Shown: positions 16,811-25,551, counted from the first letter of the stretch. The stretch is 64,000 bases of DNA from Methylobacterium hispanicum (GCF_022179285.1 NZ_BPQO01000017.1:62001-126000); one strand, 5' to 3'. Notes: generated by a model not told the origin, from the letters alone. Numbers and translations are program-made.

Positions 16811-17564
16811 GGATCGGGCGCTCCCGGCCGAAGACCTGCCAGGCCCAGCCGAAGCTGAGCCCGATCACCGCCCAGAACACGAAGCCGACCGCGAGCGAGC
16901 GAGCCGCGAACTGCGCCGCGAGGCCCGCGGGCAGCTCGGACTTCGCGGCCGCCACCTCGGGCGCCCCGGCGATGTGGGGCGCCACGATCAGCACGAGGCC
17001 GCCGAGGATCGTCACGGCGGCGCGCCGGATCGCGATGAGGTAGAGCCCCATCGCGGTCGCGAGCGCGGTCATCAGCCACCACGCCTGCCGGGTGGCGAGC
17101 GGGGCGGCCTCGCTGCCGGGCAGTTCCGGCGGCAGGCCGAGCGCGGGCGCCAAGCCCACGCTGACGAAGCCTGCGACCGCAAAGGCCAGCGCCCGCTCGG
17201 GCGTCGGGTCGCGCCCGAGGGCCAGCATCACGGCGCCGAGCAGCAGCGCGTAGCCGACGCCGCCAACGAGCGTCGCGAGGCCCGTGAAGAGGATGCGCGG
17301 CAGGCCCTCGCCGGGCTGCCACGCCGGAGCGCCGCCGTGGTCGTGCGACTCGCCGCCATGCGCGAGATGCAGGTGGGCGCGGTGCAGGAGCGCGCCCTCG
17401 AAGCGGGCAGGCGCGAGCGGCAGCGCGGCGCTGTGCGCGGTGCCGCTCTCGTAGCGCTCGGCCTCGATGATCAGCGGGGAGGTGAGGGCGACCTGAAGGC
17501 CGGTCGCGACCACGGCCGCGAGGAAGCCGGCGGCGAGCGCCGCCGACAGGAGCCGGAGAATCAT
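16803..17564 (-). CDS. cbtA: Cobalt transporter subunit CbtA
   Basis: A 253-aa integral membrane protein with about five or six hydrophobic segments. The first segment starts at residue 3, followed by a periplasmic loop rich in histidine at about 62-79 (H-R-A-H-L-H-L-A-H-G-G-E-S-H-D-H), then the remaining helices, ending with a W-A-W-Q-V-F-G motif. CbtA/CbtB are predicted cobalt importers repeatedly found behind B12 riboswitches. It lies 21 bases after cbtB and overlaps the DUF1636 gene. Confidence 0.92.
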   Translation of the reverse strand: MILRLLSAALAAGFLAAVVATGLQVALTSPLIIEAERYESGTAHSAALPLAPARFEGALLHRAHLHLAHGGESHDHGGAPAWQPGEGLPRILFTGLATLVGGVGYALLLGAVMLALGRDPTPERALAFAVAGFVSVGLAPALGLPPELPGSEAAPLATRQAWWLMTALATAMGLYLIAIRRAAVTILGGLVLIVAPHIAGAPEVAAAKSELPAGLAAQFAARSLAVGFVFWAVIGLSFGWAWQVFGRERPIRV

Positions 17565-17585
17565 GAAGCTGGTGGCTTCAGGCGG

Positions 17586-17762
17586 TCAGTGGCAGGGGAA
17601 GTTCTGCGTGTGCCGGAAGTCGTGTGCGGCGTTGTGCAGCGCCTGGGCCGGGGCGAAGCCCGCCATGAAGACGAGGCCGAGGCCGAAGAGGGCGGCGAGC
17701 ACGACCGCGCCGAGGCGCTCGTTCGTGCGGGTGGCGCCGAGGGTCTGAACCTGCGTGGTCAT
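17586..17762 (-). CDS. cbtB: Cobalt transporter subunit CbtB
   Basis: A 58-aa protein with one membrane helix, about residues 16-38. It has the typical metal-binding tail A-L-H-N-A-A-H-D-F-R-H-T-Q-N-F-P-C-H, with four histidines and a cysteine spaced as in CbtB. ATG 17762 was chosen because this M-T-T-Q-V start matches the family size, while the longer open frame runs back into the riboswitch. It is the first gene behind the riboswitch and is followed by cbtA. Confidence 0.93.
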   Translation of the reverse strand: MTTQVQTLGATRTNERLGAVVLAALFGLGLVFMAGFAPAQALHNAAHDFRHTQNFPCH

Positions 17763-17811
17763 CGGATGACGATCTCCGGCCGCCCCACCGGCGGCGTTCG
17801 AGGAAACACGG

Positions 17812-17982
17812 GCGGACGGCAGGTCTCCTGGCTCGCGGATCCTCGCGCCTGCCGCCTTCCCGGGACACCCGGTGGCTGGTGGCAGGAACTCGCCGCTCAC
17901 AGTTGCGGGGGCAGCCGCGGATTCGAGGGTCGCCCCCCTCACCGCATTCCCTTTTCACCCCCGCGAGGGGGCACCGTCCATT
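17812..17982 (-). promoter_or_regulatory. Cobalamin (B12) riboswitch
   Basis: Read on the minus strand from about 17982 to 17812, the expected landmarks appear in order: GGTGCC near the 5' end, GTGAAAAGGGAATGCGGTG, GCTGCCCCCGCAACTGTGA, a CCACCGGGTG region followed by GGGAAGGC, and the B12 box AGCCAGGAGACCTGCC at 17819-17834. It ends about 50 bases before cbtB. Binding of adenosylcobalamin is expected to lower expression of cbtB and the nine genes coupled behind it. The mechanism, translational or by termination, is not clear; no strong T-tract follows. Confidence 0.96.
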
Positions 17983-18096
17983 CCCGCTCATAGCCTGTCG
18001 CGGGCGGGCGCACAACGCGTCCGCATCCGACTTCGAAGCAGGAGTTCGACCGACGGGCGCTTTGACGCCCCGGCTCTCCGCGGGCAAAGGAGCCGA

Positions 18097-18624
18097 ATGG
18101 TTCAGGCCTCTCCCCGGACGACCCTGGTGCTCGGCGGCGCGCGCTCGGGCAAGAGCGCCTACGCGGAGGCGCTGGTCGAGGCGCACCCCGCGCCCTGGCT
18201 CTACCTCGCCACCGCCCAGGCGTGGGACGACGAGATGCGCGAGCGGATCGCGCTCCACCGGGCGCGGCGCTCGGGCGACTGGATCACCCGCGACGTGCCG
18301 ATGGATCTGCCCGAGGCCGTCGCCGCCGCGAGGGGCCCGGTGCTGGTCGATTGCCTGACGCTCTGGCTCACCAACCTGATCCTCGCCGACGCCGACGTCG
18401 AGGCGGCGGGTTCCGCCCTCATCGCCGCCTGCGCGGGGGCGCGAGGCCCGGTCGTGCTCGTCGGCAACGAGGTCGGGCTCGGCATCGTGCCGGACAACGC
18501 GCTCGCCCGCCGCTTCCGCGACGCCGCCGGCCGCCTGCACCAGCGCCTCGCGGGCCGAGCCGAGCGCGTCGTCTTCATGGTGGCGGGCCTCCCCATGATC
18601 GTGAAACCCGGAGCCCAGCCATGA
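18097..18624 (+). CDS. cobP: Adenosylcobinamide kinase / guanylyltransferase
   Basis: A 175-aa bifunctional enzyme of the CobP/CobU family that phosphorylates adenosylcobinamide and transfers GMP to it. Walker A is L-V-L-G-G-A-R-S-G-K-S at about 10-20. V-L-V-D-C-L-T-L-W-L-T-N-L is near 81-93, and V-G-N-E-V-G-L-G-I-V-P follows near 120-130. ATG 18097 has AAAGGAG at 18086-18092; the longer frame upstream lies in the riboswitch region. It diverges from cbtB and overlaps cobO as ATGA. Confidence 0.96.
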   Translation: MVQASPRTTLVLGGARSGKSAYAEALVEAHPAPWLYLATAQAWDDEMRERIALHRARRSGDWITRDVPMDLPEAVAAARGPVLVDCLTLWLTNLILADADVEAAGSALIAACAGARGPVVLVGNEVGLGIVPDNALARRFRDAAGRLHQRLAGRAERVVFMVAGLPMIVKPGAQP

Positions 18625-19229
18625 CCGACGCGACGGAAGCCGACCGCCACCGCGAGAAGATGGCCAAGCGCAAGGCGGTGCAGGACGCCGAGGTCGCGCA
18701 GAAGACCGTCGAGAAGGGCCTGCTCATCGTCCATACCGGCCCCGGCAAGGGCAAGACGACGGCGGCGCTCGGGCTGATGGTCCGGGCGCTCGGGCGCGGC
18801 TGGCGGGTGGCCTGCGTGCAATTCATCAAGGGCGGCTGGGACACGGGCGAGCGCCACGCCTTCGCGGCCTTCGGCGACAGGGTCTCCTGGCACACGCTCG
18901 GCGAGGGCTTCACCTGGGAGACGCAGGACAAGGCCCGCGACATCGCCGCCTGCCGCCACGCCTGGGAGCGGGCCGAGGCTCTGATGGCCGACCCCACGGT
19001 CCGCCTGCTCGTCCTCGACGAGCTCAACATCGCGCTCCGCTACGACTATCTCGATCTTGCGGCGGTGGTGGGAACGCTCCAGGCTCGGCGGCCGGACCTG
19101 CACGTCGTGGTCACGGGCCGCAACGCCAAGCCGATGCTGATCGAGGCCGCCGACCTCGTCACCGAGATGGGCAGCGTCAAGCACCATTTCGCAGCGGGCG
19201 TGAAGGCGCAGGAGGGGATCGAGTTCTGA
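18621..19229 (+). CDS. cobO: Cob(I)yrinic acid a,c-diamide adenosyltransferase
   Basis: A 202-aa CobO/BtuR-type ATP:corrinoid adenosyltransferase that attaches the 5'-deoxyadenosyl group to cobalt. Walker A H-T-G-P-G-K-G-K-T-T-A-A-L-G lies at about 38-51. Q-F-I-K-G-G-W-x-T-G-E is near 68-78, and L-V-L-D-E-L-N-I-A-L near 132-141 is the Walker B-like motif. The N-terminal 30 residues are charged and helical, as is usual. It starts inside the cobP stop and is followed by cobQ after 13 bases. Confidence 0.97.
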   Translation: MTDATEADRHREKMAKRKAVQDAEVAQKTVEKGLLIVHTGPGKGKTTAALGLMVRALGRGWRVACVQFIKGGWDTGERHAFAAFGDRVSWHTLGEGFTWETQDKARDIAACRHAWERAEALMADPTVRLLVLDELNIALRYDYLDLAAVVGTLQARRPDLHVVVTGRNAKPMLIEAADLVTEMGSVKHHFAAGVKAQEGIEF

Positions 19230-19242
19230 TGGTGGCGCGCGC

Positions 19243-20697
19243 ATGACCCGGGCCCTGATGATCCAGGGCACCGGCTCGGACGTCGGCAAGTCGCTGATCG
19301 TGGCCGGGCTGGCGCGCGCCTTCTCGCGGCAGGGCCTCAGGGTGCGGCCGTTCAAGCCGCAGAACATGTCGAACAACGCCGCCGTCACCGCGGACGGGGG
19401 CGAGATCGGCCGCGCCCAGGCGCTGCAGGCGCGGGCGGCCGGGGTGAGCCCCAGCGTCCACATGAACCCGGTCCTGCTGAAGCCCCAGAGCGATGTCGGC
19501 GCCCAGGTCGTGGTTCAGGGTCGCATGATCGCGACCGCGAAGGCGCGCGACTACCAGGCCTGGAAGCCGCGCCTGATGCGGGCGGTGCTCGACAGCTTCG
19601 CCCGGCTGCGCTCGGAGGCCGACCTCGTGCTGGTCGAGGGCGCGGGCTCGGCGTCCGAGGTGAACCTGCGGGCCGGCGACATCGCCAACATGGGCTTCGC
19701 GCGCGCCACCGACACACCGGTGATCCTGGTCGGCGACATCGACCGGGGCGGGGTGATCGCGAGCCTCGTCGGCACGAAGGCGGTGATCGAGCCGGGCGAC
19801 GCCGCGATGATCCGGGGTTTTCTGGTCAACCGCTTCCGGGGCGACCCAACCCTGTTCGCCGAGGGCATGCGCCTCATCGCCGAGCACACCGGCTGGGAGG
19901 CGCTGGGGCTCGTGCCGCACCTGCCCGCCGCCGCCCGGCTCCCGGCCGAGGACGTGCTGGGCCTCGCGGGCTCGGCGCCCGGAGCCGGGGGGGTGACGAT
20001 CGCCGTGCCGGTGCTGCCGCACATCGCCAATTTCGACGACCTCGACCCGCTCAGGGCCGAGCCCGGCGTCGCGGTGGTGCTGGTGCGCCCCGGCGAGCCG
20101 ATCCCGGGCGACGCCGCGCTCGTGCTGCTGCCGGGCTCCAAGACCACGATCGACGACCTCGACGCCCTGCGGGCCGAGGGCTGGGACATCGACATACGGG
20201 CGCATCTGCGCCGGGGCGGGCGGGTGCTCGGGCTCTGCGGCGGCTACCAGATGCTGGGGCGCACGCTGGCCGACCCGCACGGCATCGAGGGCGCACCCCG
20301 CACCGTGCCGGGCCTCGGCCTCCTCGACGTCGAGACCGTGATGACGCCCGAGAAGCGGCTGGAGGCCGTCACCGGCACCAGCCTCGCCGACGGCCTGCCC
20401 CTCACCGGCTACGAGATGCATATCGGCGCAACCTCCGGGCCCGACGCCGCCCGCCCGCTCGTCCGCCTCGCCGACGGGCGCCTCGACGGGGCGGTCTCGG
20501 CGGACGGTCTCGTCAGCGGCACCTACCTGCACGGGCTCTTCGCCGACGACCGGCAGCGCGCCGCCTGGCTGGCGCGCCTCGGGGCCGGGGCCAGCGGCCA
20601 CGCCTACGAGGCCGGCGTCGAGGAGGCGCTCGACGCGCTCGCCGGACACCTCGAGGCGCATGTCGATCTCGGGCGTCTGCTGGCGCTGGCCCGCTAG
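19243..20697 (+). CDS. cobQ: Cobyric acid synthase (glutamine-hydrolysing)
   Basis: A 484-aa enzyme that amidates side chains b, d, e and g of adenosylcobyrinic acid a,c-diamide. The N-terminal synthetase domain has I-Q-G-T-G-S-D-V-G-K-S at about 7-17, K-P-Q-N-M-S-N-N near 38-45, and E-G-A-G-S-A-S-E-V-N-L near 127-137. The glutaminase domain has the nucleophile Cys332 in G-L-C-G-G-Y-Q-M-L-G and a late T-Y-L-H-G-L-F His motif. Third gene of cobP-cobO-cobQ. Confidence 0.97.
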   Translation: MTRALMIQGTGSDVGKSLIVAGLARAFSRQGLRVRPFKPQNMSNNAAVTADGGEIGRAQALQARAAGVSPSVHMNPVLLKPQSDVGAQVVVQGRMIATAKARDYQAWKPRLMRAVLDSFARLRSEADLVLVEGAGSASEVNLRAGDIANMGFARATDTPVILVGDIDRGGVIASLVGTKAVIEPGDAAMIRGFLVNRFRGDPTLFAEGMRLIAEHTGWEALGLVPHLPAAARLPAEDVLGLAGSAPGAGGVTIAVPVLPHIANFDDLDPLRAEPGVAVVLVRPGEPIPGDAALVLLPGSKTTIDDLDALRAEGWDIDIRAHLRRGGRVLGLCGGYQMLGRTLADPHGIEGAPRTVPGLGLLDVETVMTPEKRLEAVTGTSLADGLPLTGYEMHIGATSGPDAARPLVRLADGRLDGAVSADGLVSGTYLHGLFADDRQRAAWLARLGAGASGHAYEAGVEEALDALAGHLEAHVDLGRLLALAR

Positions 20698-20757
20698 GAT
20701 TGCGCGCCCTAGGCTGCACCTGAAGTCCGGCCCGGGAGCCGGACGCGGGAGGACGCC

Positions 20758-22101
20758 ATGACGCCGGAGCCGCCCCAGGTCGATGCGCGCCTCGCGCACG
20801 ACACCGTCCGCACGGTGACGCTGCGGCTGATGCCGCTGCTCGGGCTGATGTACCTGATCGCCTATATCGACCGGCAGAACATCTCCTACGCCAAGCTGCA
20901 GATGGTCGGCGATCTGGGGCTCAGCGAGAGCGTCTACGGGCTCGGCGCCTCGCTGTTCTTCCTCGGCTACTTCCTGTTCGAGGTGCCGGCCAACGTGATC
21001 CTGGAGCGGGTGGGCGCGCGGCGCTGGTTCGCCCGCATCATGTTCACCTGGGGGCTGATCACGATCCTGCTCGGCTTCACCCAGAACACCTCGATGTTCT
21101 ACCTGCTGCGCTTCCTGCTGGGCGTGGCGGAGGCGGGCTTCTTCCCGGGCGTGCTGTTCGCGCTCACGCTCTGGTTTCCCCAGTCTCACCGCGCCCGGAT
21201 GATCGGCTGGTTCATGATCGCCAGCGCCTTCGCCAACGCGGTCGGCGCGGCGATCGGCGGCGCGCTCCTCGACCTCGACGGGCTGTTGGGCCTCAAAGGC
21301 TGGCAATGGGTCTTCGTGGCGACCGGCCTGCCGGCCCTGGTGCTCACGGTCGTGGTGCTGCGCGTCCTGCCGGACGGACCGGAGCGGGCGCCCTGGCTGC
21401 CGCCGGAAGGCAAGGCGTGGCTCTCGGCCCAGCTCGCCCACGAGCGCGAGAGCGGGGGCCAGGTCGAGCACCACAACCCGTTCGGCGCGCTGCTCGACCG
21501 GCGGGTCTGGATGCTGGCCTCGGTCTACGTCGCCTTCCCGCTCGCGGCCTACGGGTTGAGCTACTGGCTGCCGACCGTGGTGAAGGGGTTCGGCGCCTCG
21601 AACACCGCCAACGGCTTCATCAACATCGTGCCGTGGCTCGTGACCGCCTTCGCGCTGTGGTGGGTGCCCCGGCGCGCGGCGCGGACCGGCGACCAGCTCT
21701 GGCACGTGGTGGTGCCGGGGCTCGTGGCGGCGGCCGCCTTGGTGCTGAGCGTGGTGCTGCCGGGGTCCGCGCTGAAGTTCGCCTGCCTGTGCGTGGCGGC
21801 GGCGGGCGTTTTCTCGGCCCAGCCCGTGTTCTGGTCCCTGCCGCCGACCTTCCTCAAGGGCGCGAGCGCGGCGGCCGGCATCGCGGCGATCAACTCGGTG
21901 GGAAACCTCGGCGGCTTCATCAGCCAGAACGCGGTGCCCTTCATCCGCGACCGCAGCGGCAGCGACCTCGCGCCGATGTACTTCCTGGCGGCCTGCCTGG
22001 GGCTCGGGGCCTGCCTGATGTTCGTGGTGCTCTCCGCGCTCCGCCGCGACGCCGCGCGGCGGGGCGTGGCGATCGAGCCGGTGGCGCCGCGCACGGCGTA
22101 G
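20758..22101 (+). CDS. MFS transporter, anion:cation symporter (ACS) family
   Basis: A 447-aa, 12-segment transporter. The family pattern is clear: Y-L-I-A-Y-I-D-R-Q-N-I-S-Y-A near 35-48, L-F-F-L-G-Y-F-L-F-E-V-P-A-N near 67-80, R-F-L-L-G-V-A-E-A-G-F-F-P-G near 120-133, then F-W-S-L-P-P-T-F-L-K-G in the second half. ACS carriers import organic acids such as phthalate, tartrate or glucarate, so the substrate here is open. It follows cobQ by 60 bases in the same direction. A corrinoid-related role would be speculation. Confidence 0.88.
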   Translation: MTPEPPQVDARLAHDTVRTVTLRLMPLLGLMYLIAYIDRQNISYAKLQMVGDLGLSESVYGLGASLFFLGYFLFEVPANVILERVGARRWFARIMFTWGLITILLGFTQNTSMFYLLRFLLGVAEAGFFPGVLFALTLWFPQSHRARMIGWFMIASAFANAVGAAIGGALLDLDGLLGLKGWQWVFVATGLPALVLTVVVLRVLPDGPERAPWLPPEGKAWLSAQLAHERESGGQVEHHNPFGALLDRRVWMLASVYVAFPLAAYGLSYWLPTVVKGFGASNTANGFINIVPWLVTAFALWWVPRRAARTGDQLWHVVVPGLVAAAALVLSVVLPGSALKFACLCVAAAGVFSAQPVFWSLPPTFLKGASAAAGIAAINSVGNLGGFISQNAVPFIRDRSGSDLAPMYFLAACLGLGACLMFVVLSALRRDAARRGVAIEPVAPRTA

Positions 22102-22106
22102 ACTGC

Positions 22107-22340
22107 CGGATCCCCTCTCCCCGCCGTGCGGGGACAGGGCTCGGGCGACCTCGTCGTCGGCTGAGCGAGCCGGCAGGCGACGGTGAGGGGGCTTCGACGG
22201 AGGAGGCTCTTCCGTTCAAGCCCCACCACCGCTCCGGCTGCGCCTTCGCTTCCTGTCCGCACAACGAGGTGCGGACAGGCCTCTCCCCGCGCGCGGGGAG
22301 AGGGGGGAGCCTCTTCCGGATCGGTCCGGCGAGGTCGCCC
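22107..22340. repeat. Complex palindromic intergenic element
   Basis: The convergent gap between the MFS gene and cobD is filled with nested inverted repeats. Outer arms: GGGCGACCTCG (22143-22153) and CGAGGTCGCCC (22330-22340). Middle hairpin: CTGTCCGCAC (22253-22262) with GTGCGGACAG (22269-22278). Next to it lies a 24-base perfect palindrome at 22280-22303 centred on CGCGCG. A direct repeat AGGCTCTTCCG / AGCCTCTTCCG also occurs. The sequence differs from the cobG-type element and seems a separate family. It may terminate both genes. Confidence 0.75.
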
Positions 22341-23354
22341 TCAGACGAGCAGGAACCCTAGCCCGGCCGCCGTGAGCGCCAGCAGCCAGAGCAGCAGGCA
22401 GGCCGTCCGGTAGAGCGCGAGCGCCCGCTCGATATCGGCCGGGCCGGCCTCGGCCCGCCCATCGCCCATCCAGGCATCCTCCACCACGCGGCCGCCGTAG
22501 ACGCGCGGCCCCGCCAGCGCGAGCCCGAGCGCGCCCGCCATCGCGGCCTCCGGCCAGCCGGCATTGGGTGAGCGGTGCCGCCGCGCATCCCGCCGAACCG
22601 CCGCGAGGGCGCGGCGGGGCGAGGGGCGCGACGAACCGCGCAGTGCGTGCAACCCCGCTGCGGCGACGATCAGCCCGGCAGTGAGCCGCGAGGCCGGCAG
22701 GTTCACGAGATCGTCGAGGCGCGCGGCCGCCCAGCCGAAGGCCTCGTGGCGCGGGGTGCGGTGGCCGATCATGCTGTCGGCGGTGTTGACCGCCTTGTAG
22801 AGGGCGCCGCCCGGCAGCCCGCCGAGGCCGATCCAGAGGGCCGGCGCCACGATCCCGTCGGAGAAGTTCTCGGAGAGGCTCTCGATCGCGGCGCGGCAGA
22901 TCGCGGCCTCGTCGAGCGTCTCGGGGTCGCGCCCGACGATCATCGACACCGCCCGGCGCCCGCCCGGCAGCCCCTCGTCCCGCAGGGCGCGGGCGACGGC
23001 CGCGACGTGGTCGTGCAGGCTGCGCTGCGCGGGCAGGCTGGCGCAGAGGAGCGCCAGGATAACGAGGCCCGCCTGGGCCCCGGCGAGGCCCGCCAGAATC
23101 GTCAGGACGAGCGCTGCCGCGCCGACCGCGGCGAGCAGGACGACCAACGCCAGCACGCCCATTGCCCGGCACAGCGCGGAGGAGCCCCGGTTCAGCCCCC
23201 GGTCGAGGGCCGCGATCAGCCGGCCGATCCAGGTGACAGGGTGGCCGAGCGCCCTGTAGAGCGCGTCCGGGTAGCCGGCGAAGGCCTCCACGGCGAGCGC
23301 CAGGGCCAGGACGGCGAACGTGGCGGGCGGATGAGCGAGCGCGGTCCAGAGCAT
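22341..23354 (-). CDS. cobD: Adenosylcobinamide-phosphate synthase
   Basis: A 337-aa membrane protein (CobD/CbiB) that joins aminopropanol, or its phosphate, to adenosylcobyric acid. Hydrophobic segments lie at about 12-30, 65-85, 88-106 and at the C-terminus. Conserved motifs are H-P-V-x-W-I-G near 38-44, V-G-R-D near 146-149, E-S-L-S-E-N-F-S-D-G-I-V-A-P near 166-179, Y-K-A-V-N-T-x-D-S-M-I-G-H, and the late S-P-N-A-G-W-P-E-A-A-M-A-G-A. ATG 23354 lies 24 bases inside the divergent cobC reading frame. Confidence 0.95.
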   Translation of the reverse strand: MLWTALAHPPATFAVLALALAVEAFAGYPDALYRALGHPVTWIGRLIAALDRGLNRGSSALCRAMGVLALVVLLAAVGAAALVLTILAGLAGAQAGLVILALLCASLPAQRSLHDHVAAVARALRDEGLPGGRRAVSMIVGRDPETLDEAAICRAAIESLSENFSDGIVAPALWIGLGGLPGGALYKAVNTADSMIGHRTPRHEAFGWAAARLDDLVNLPASRLTAGLIVAAAGLHALRGSSRPSPRRALAAVRRDARRHRSPNAGWPEAAMAGALGLALAGPRVYGGRVVEDAWMGDGRAEAGPADIERALALYRTACLLLWLLALTAAGLGFLLV

Positions 23355-24359
23355 CGGGCTACCGGCAAAGTCGAGACCGCTCCGGCGGCGCATGGCGGCG
23401 ATCTCGGGGCGGCGCGCGCCCTGTTCCCGGCGGCACCCGAGCCCTGGATCGACCTCTCGACGGGGATCAACCCGGTTCCCTATCCGTGCCCGGCGCTGGA
23501 CGCCAGCCTGTGGCAGCGCCTGCCCGCGGCCGCCGACGAGGCAGCGCTCCGCGCGGCGGCCGCCGAGGCCTACGGCGCACCGGACCCGGACTACGTGGCG
23601 GCCGCGCCCGGCACGCAGATCCTGATCGAGACCCTGCCGCGCTTGGTGCAGCCCGCCCGCGTCGCCGTCGTCGGGCCGACCTACGCCGAGCACGCCGCCG
23701 CCTGGGGGCGGGGCGGCCACGCCGTCGCCGCCGTCCCGGATCTAGCCGCGGCGGGCGACGCCTCGGTCGTCGTCGCCGTCAACCCGAACAATCCGGACGG
23801 GCGCGTCCTCCCGGCCGGCGACCTGATCGCACTGGCGCGGGATCTCGGCCGGCGCGGCGGCCTGCTCGTGGTGGACGAGGCCTTCTGCGACCTCGAATCG
23901 GCCGCGAGCCTCGCGGGCGCGCTCCTGCCGGGGCTCGTCGTGCTGCGCTCCTTCGGCAAGACCTACGGGCTGGCGGGCCTGCGCCTCGGCTTCGCGCTCG
24001 CGGTTCCGGAGACGGCCCGCGGGATCGCGTCGGCGCTCGGGCCCTGGGCGGTCTCCGGGCCGGCGCTGGCGGTCGGCCGGGCGGCGCTCGCCGACCGGGC
24101 GTGGCGCGAGGCGGCCGCCGCGGCGCGCGCCGCCGACGCCGCGCGGCTCGACCGGATGCTGGCGCGGGCCGGCGGCGCGATCGTCGGCGGCACCTGCCTG
24201 TTCCGGCTGGCGCGCTTCGCGGACGCGCCCGGCCTGTTCGAGCGGCTGGGCGCGGCCGGGATCTACGTGCGGCGCTTCGCCGACCGGTCGGACCTGCTCC
24301 GCTTCGGCCTGCCGGCGGACAAGGGGCAGTGGTGCCGGCTCTCGCGGGTGCTGAGGTAG
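23331..24359 (+). CDS. cobC: CobC-type PLP-dependent aminotransferase/decarboxylase-like protein
   Basis: A 342-aa aminotransferase of the CobC/CobD(Salmonella) family, thought to supply the aminopropanol moiety for adenosylcobinamide formation. Features are A-H-G-G-D-L at about 20-26, D-L-S-T-G-I-N-P near 41-48, V-N-P-N-N-P-D-G-R near 145-153, V-D-E-A-F-C-D near 180-186, and the PLP-lysine motif R-S-F-G-K-T-Y-G-L-A-G-L-R-L-G near 206-220. The start at ATG 23331 makes its 5' end overlap cobD, which is on the other strand. Upstream in-frame extension over cobD was rejected. Confidence 0.93.
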   Translation: MSERGPEHRATGKVETAPAAHGGDLGAARALFPAAPEPWIDLSTGINPVPYPCPALDASLWQRLPAAADEAALRAAAAEAYGAPDPDYVAAAPGTQILIETLPRLVQPARVAVVGPTYAEHAAAWGRGGHAVAAVPDLAAAGDASVVVAVNPNNPDGRVLPAGDLIALARDLGRRGGLLVVDEAFCDLESAASLAGALLPGLVVLRSFGKTYGLAGLRLGFALAVPETARGIASALGPWAVSGPALAVGRAALADRAWREAAAAARAADAARLDRMLARAGGAIVGGTCLFRLARFADAPGLFERLGAAGIYVRRFADRSDLLRFGLPADKGQWCRLSRVLR

Positions 24360-24363
24360 GCGC

Positions 24364-25551
24364 TCAGGTCCGCGGCCCGCGGAGCGCCACGAGGAGCGAT
24401 GCGCCCGACAGCAGGAGCCCGACCGCGCAGACGCCGGGCCAGCCGGCGGCGAGGAAGGCCTGCGAGCCCGCGAAGGCGCCCGCCGCCCCGAACACGAACA
24501 TCACCGTGAACAGCACCGTGTTGAGGCGCCCCCGCGCGCCCGGAGCCAGGGCGTAGACCTGGGTCTGGTTGGCGATGAGCGCGCCGTTGAGGCCGATGTC
24601 GATGAGGAGCACGCCCACGGCCACCGCCGCGAGCGACCATTGCCCGGCGGCCCAGAGCACCCCGAAGGCCGCCATCACCAGCACCGCGCCGCCGACCACG
24701 ACGGGCCGCGCCCCGCGCCGGTCGGTGAAGCGGCCCGACAGCGGCGCCACCAGCGCGCCCGCCACGCCGATCACACCGAACAGGCCGGCGCCCGCAGCCG
24801 TCAGGTTGAAGGGCTCCGCCTCGACGAGGAGCGCCAGCGTCACCCAGAAGGCGTTGAAGCCGGCGAACAGCAGCGCCTGGGACAGGCTCGCGCGGCGCAA
24901 GACCGGCTGCGTGCGGGCGAGGTGCAGGATCGACAGCATCAGCGCGCGGTAGCGCAGGCGCCGGGTCTGCGGGGTATGCGGGAGGGTGGCCCGCGCGATC
25001 CCCGCCATCGCGAGCGCCACGCCGGCGGCGGCCAGGAACACCGCCCGCCAGCCGAGATGCGCGCCCACGAAGCCGCTCGCGGTGCGGGCGAGCAGGATGC
25101 CGGTGAGGAGCCCCGTCATCACCTGGCCGACGACGCGGCCCCGCGAGGCGTCCGGCGCCAGCTCGGCCGCGAAGGGCACCGCCTGCTGCGCCGCCGACGA
25201 CAGAATGCCGATGGCGAGGCTGGCGAGCGCCAGGCCCGCGAGGTTCGGGCTGAGGCCGGCGGCGACCAGGGCCAGGGCCAACGCCAGGAGCTGCCCCACG
25301 ATGAGGCTGCGCCGGGGCAGGCCGTCGCCGAGCGGCACCAGCCCGACGATGCCGAGCCCGTAGCCGACGAGGCAGGCCGCCGGCACCCAGAGGGCGGCCG
25401 CGTCGCCGAACTCGCCCGCCAGCAAGGCCAGCAGGGGCTGGTTGTAGTAGATGTTGGCGACCGCCCCGCCCGCGATCAGCGTGAGGCCGAGGCGCGCCCG
25501 AGGGGTCAGCGAACCGGTCGGCGAACCGGCCGGATCCGGACTTCCGGTCAT
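24364..25551 (-). CDS. MFS transporter, arabinose-efflux-like exporter
   Basis: A 395-aa major facilitator with 12 predicted segments. The N-terminal part has I-Y-Y-N-Q-P-L-L-A-L-L-A and P-L-G-D-G-L-P-R-R-S-L-I; the central loop of about 180-200 is short and basic; and G-R-F-T-D-R-R-G-A-R-P follows in the second half. This is the COG2814-like exporter type, often exporting sugars or drugs, with the substrate unknown. ATG 25551 is preferred to an upstream ATG that adds a Pro/Arg-rich leader. It converges with cobC, whose stop is only four bases away. Confidence 0.86.
   Translation of the reverse strand: MTGSPDPAGSPTGSLTPRARLGLTLIAGGAVANIYYNQPLLALLAGEFGDAAALWVPAACLVGYGLGIVGLVPLGDGLPRRSLIVGQLLALALALVAAGLSPNLAGLALASLAIGILSSAAQQAVPFAAELAPDASRGRVVGQVMTGLLTGILLARTASGFVGAHLGWRAVFLAAAGVALAMAGIARATLPHTPQTRRLRYRALMLSILHLARTQPVLRRASLSQALLFAGFNAFWVTLALLVEAEPFNLTAAGAGLFGVIGVAGALVAPLSGRFTDRRGARPVVVGGAVLVMAAFGVLWAAGQWSLAAVAVGVLLIDIGLNGALIANQTQVYALAPGARGRLNTVLFTVMFVFGAAGAFAGSQAFLAAGWPGVCAVGLLLSGASLLVALRGPRT

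Noticed and set aside
19177..21705. 842-codon minus-strand frame across cobQ and the MFS gene
   Set aside because: Antisense shadow of two clear genes; Arg/Gly/His-rich composition without any domain.
22575..23330. Upstream extension of cobC
   Set aside because: It runs antisense through cobD and shows no aminotransferase sequence; CobC homology begins after ATG 23331.
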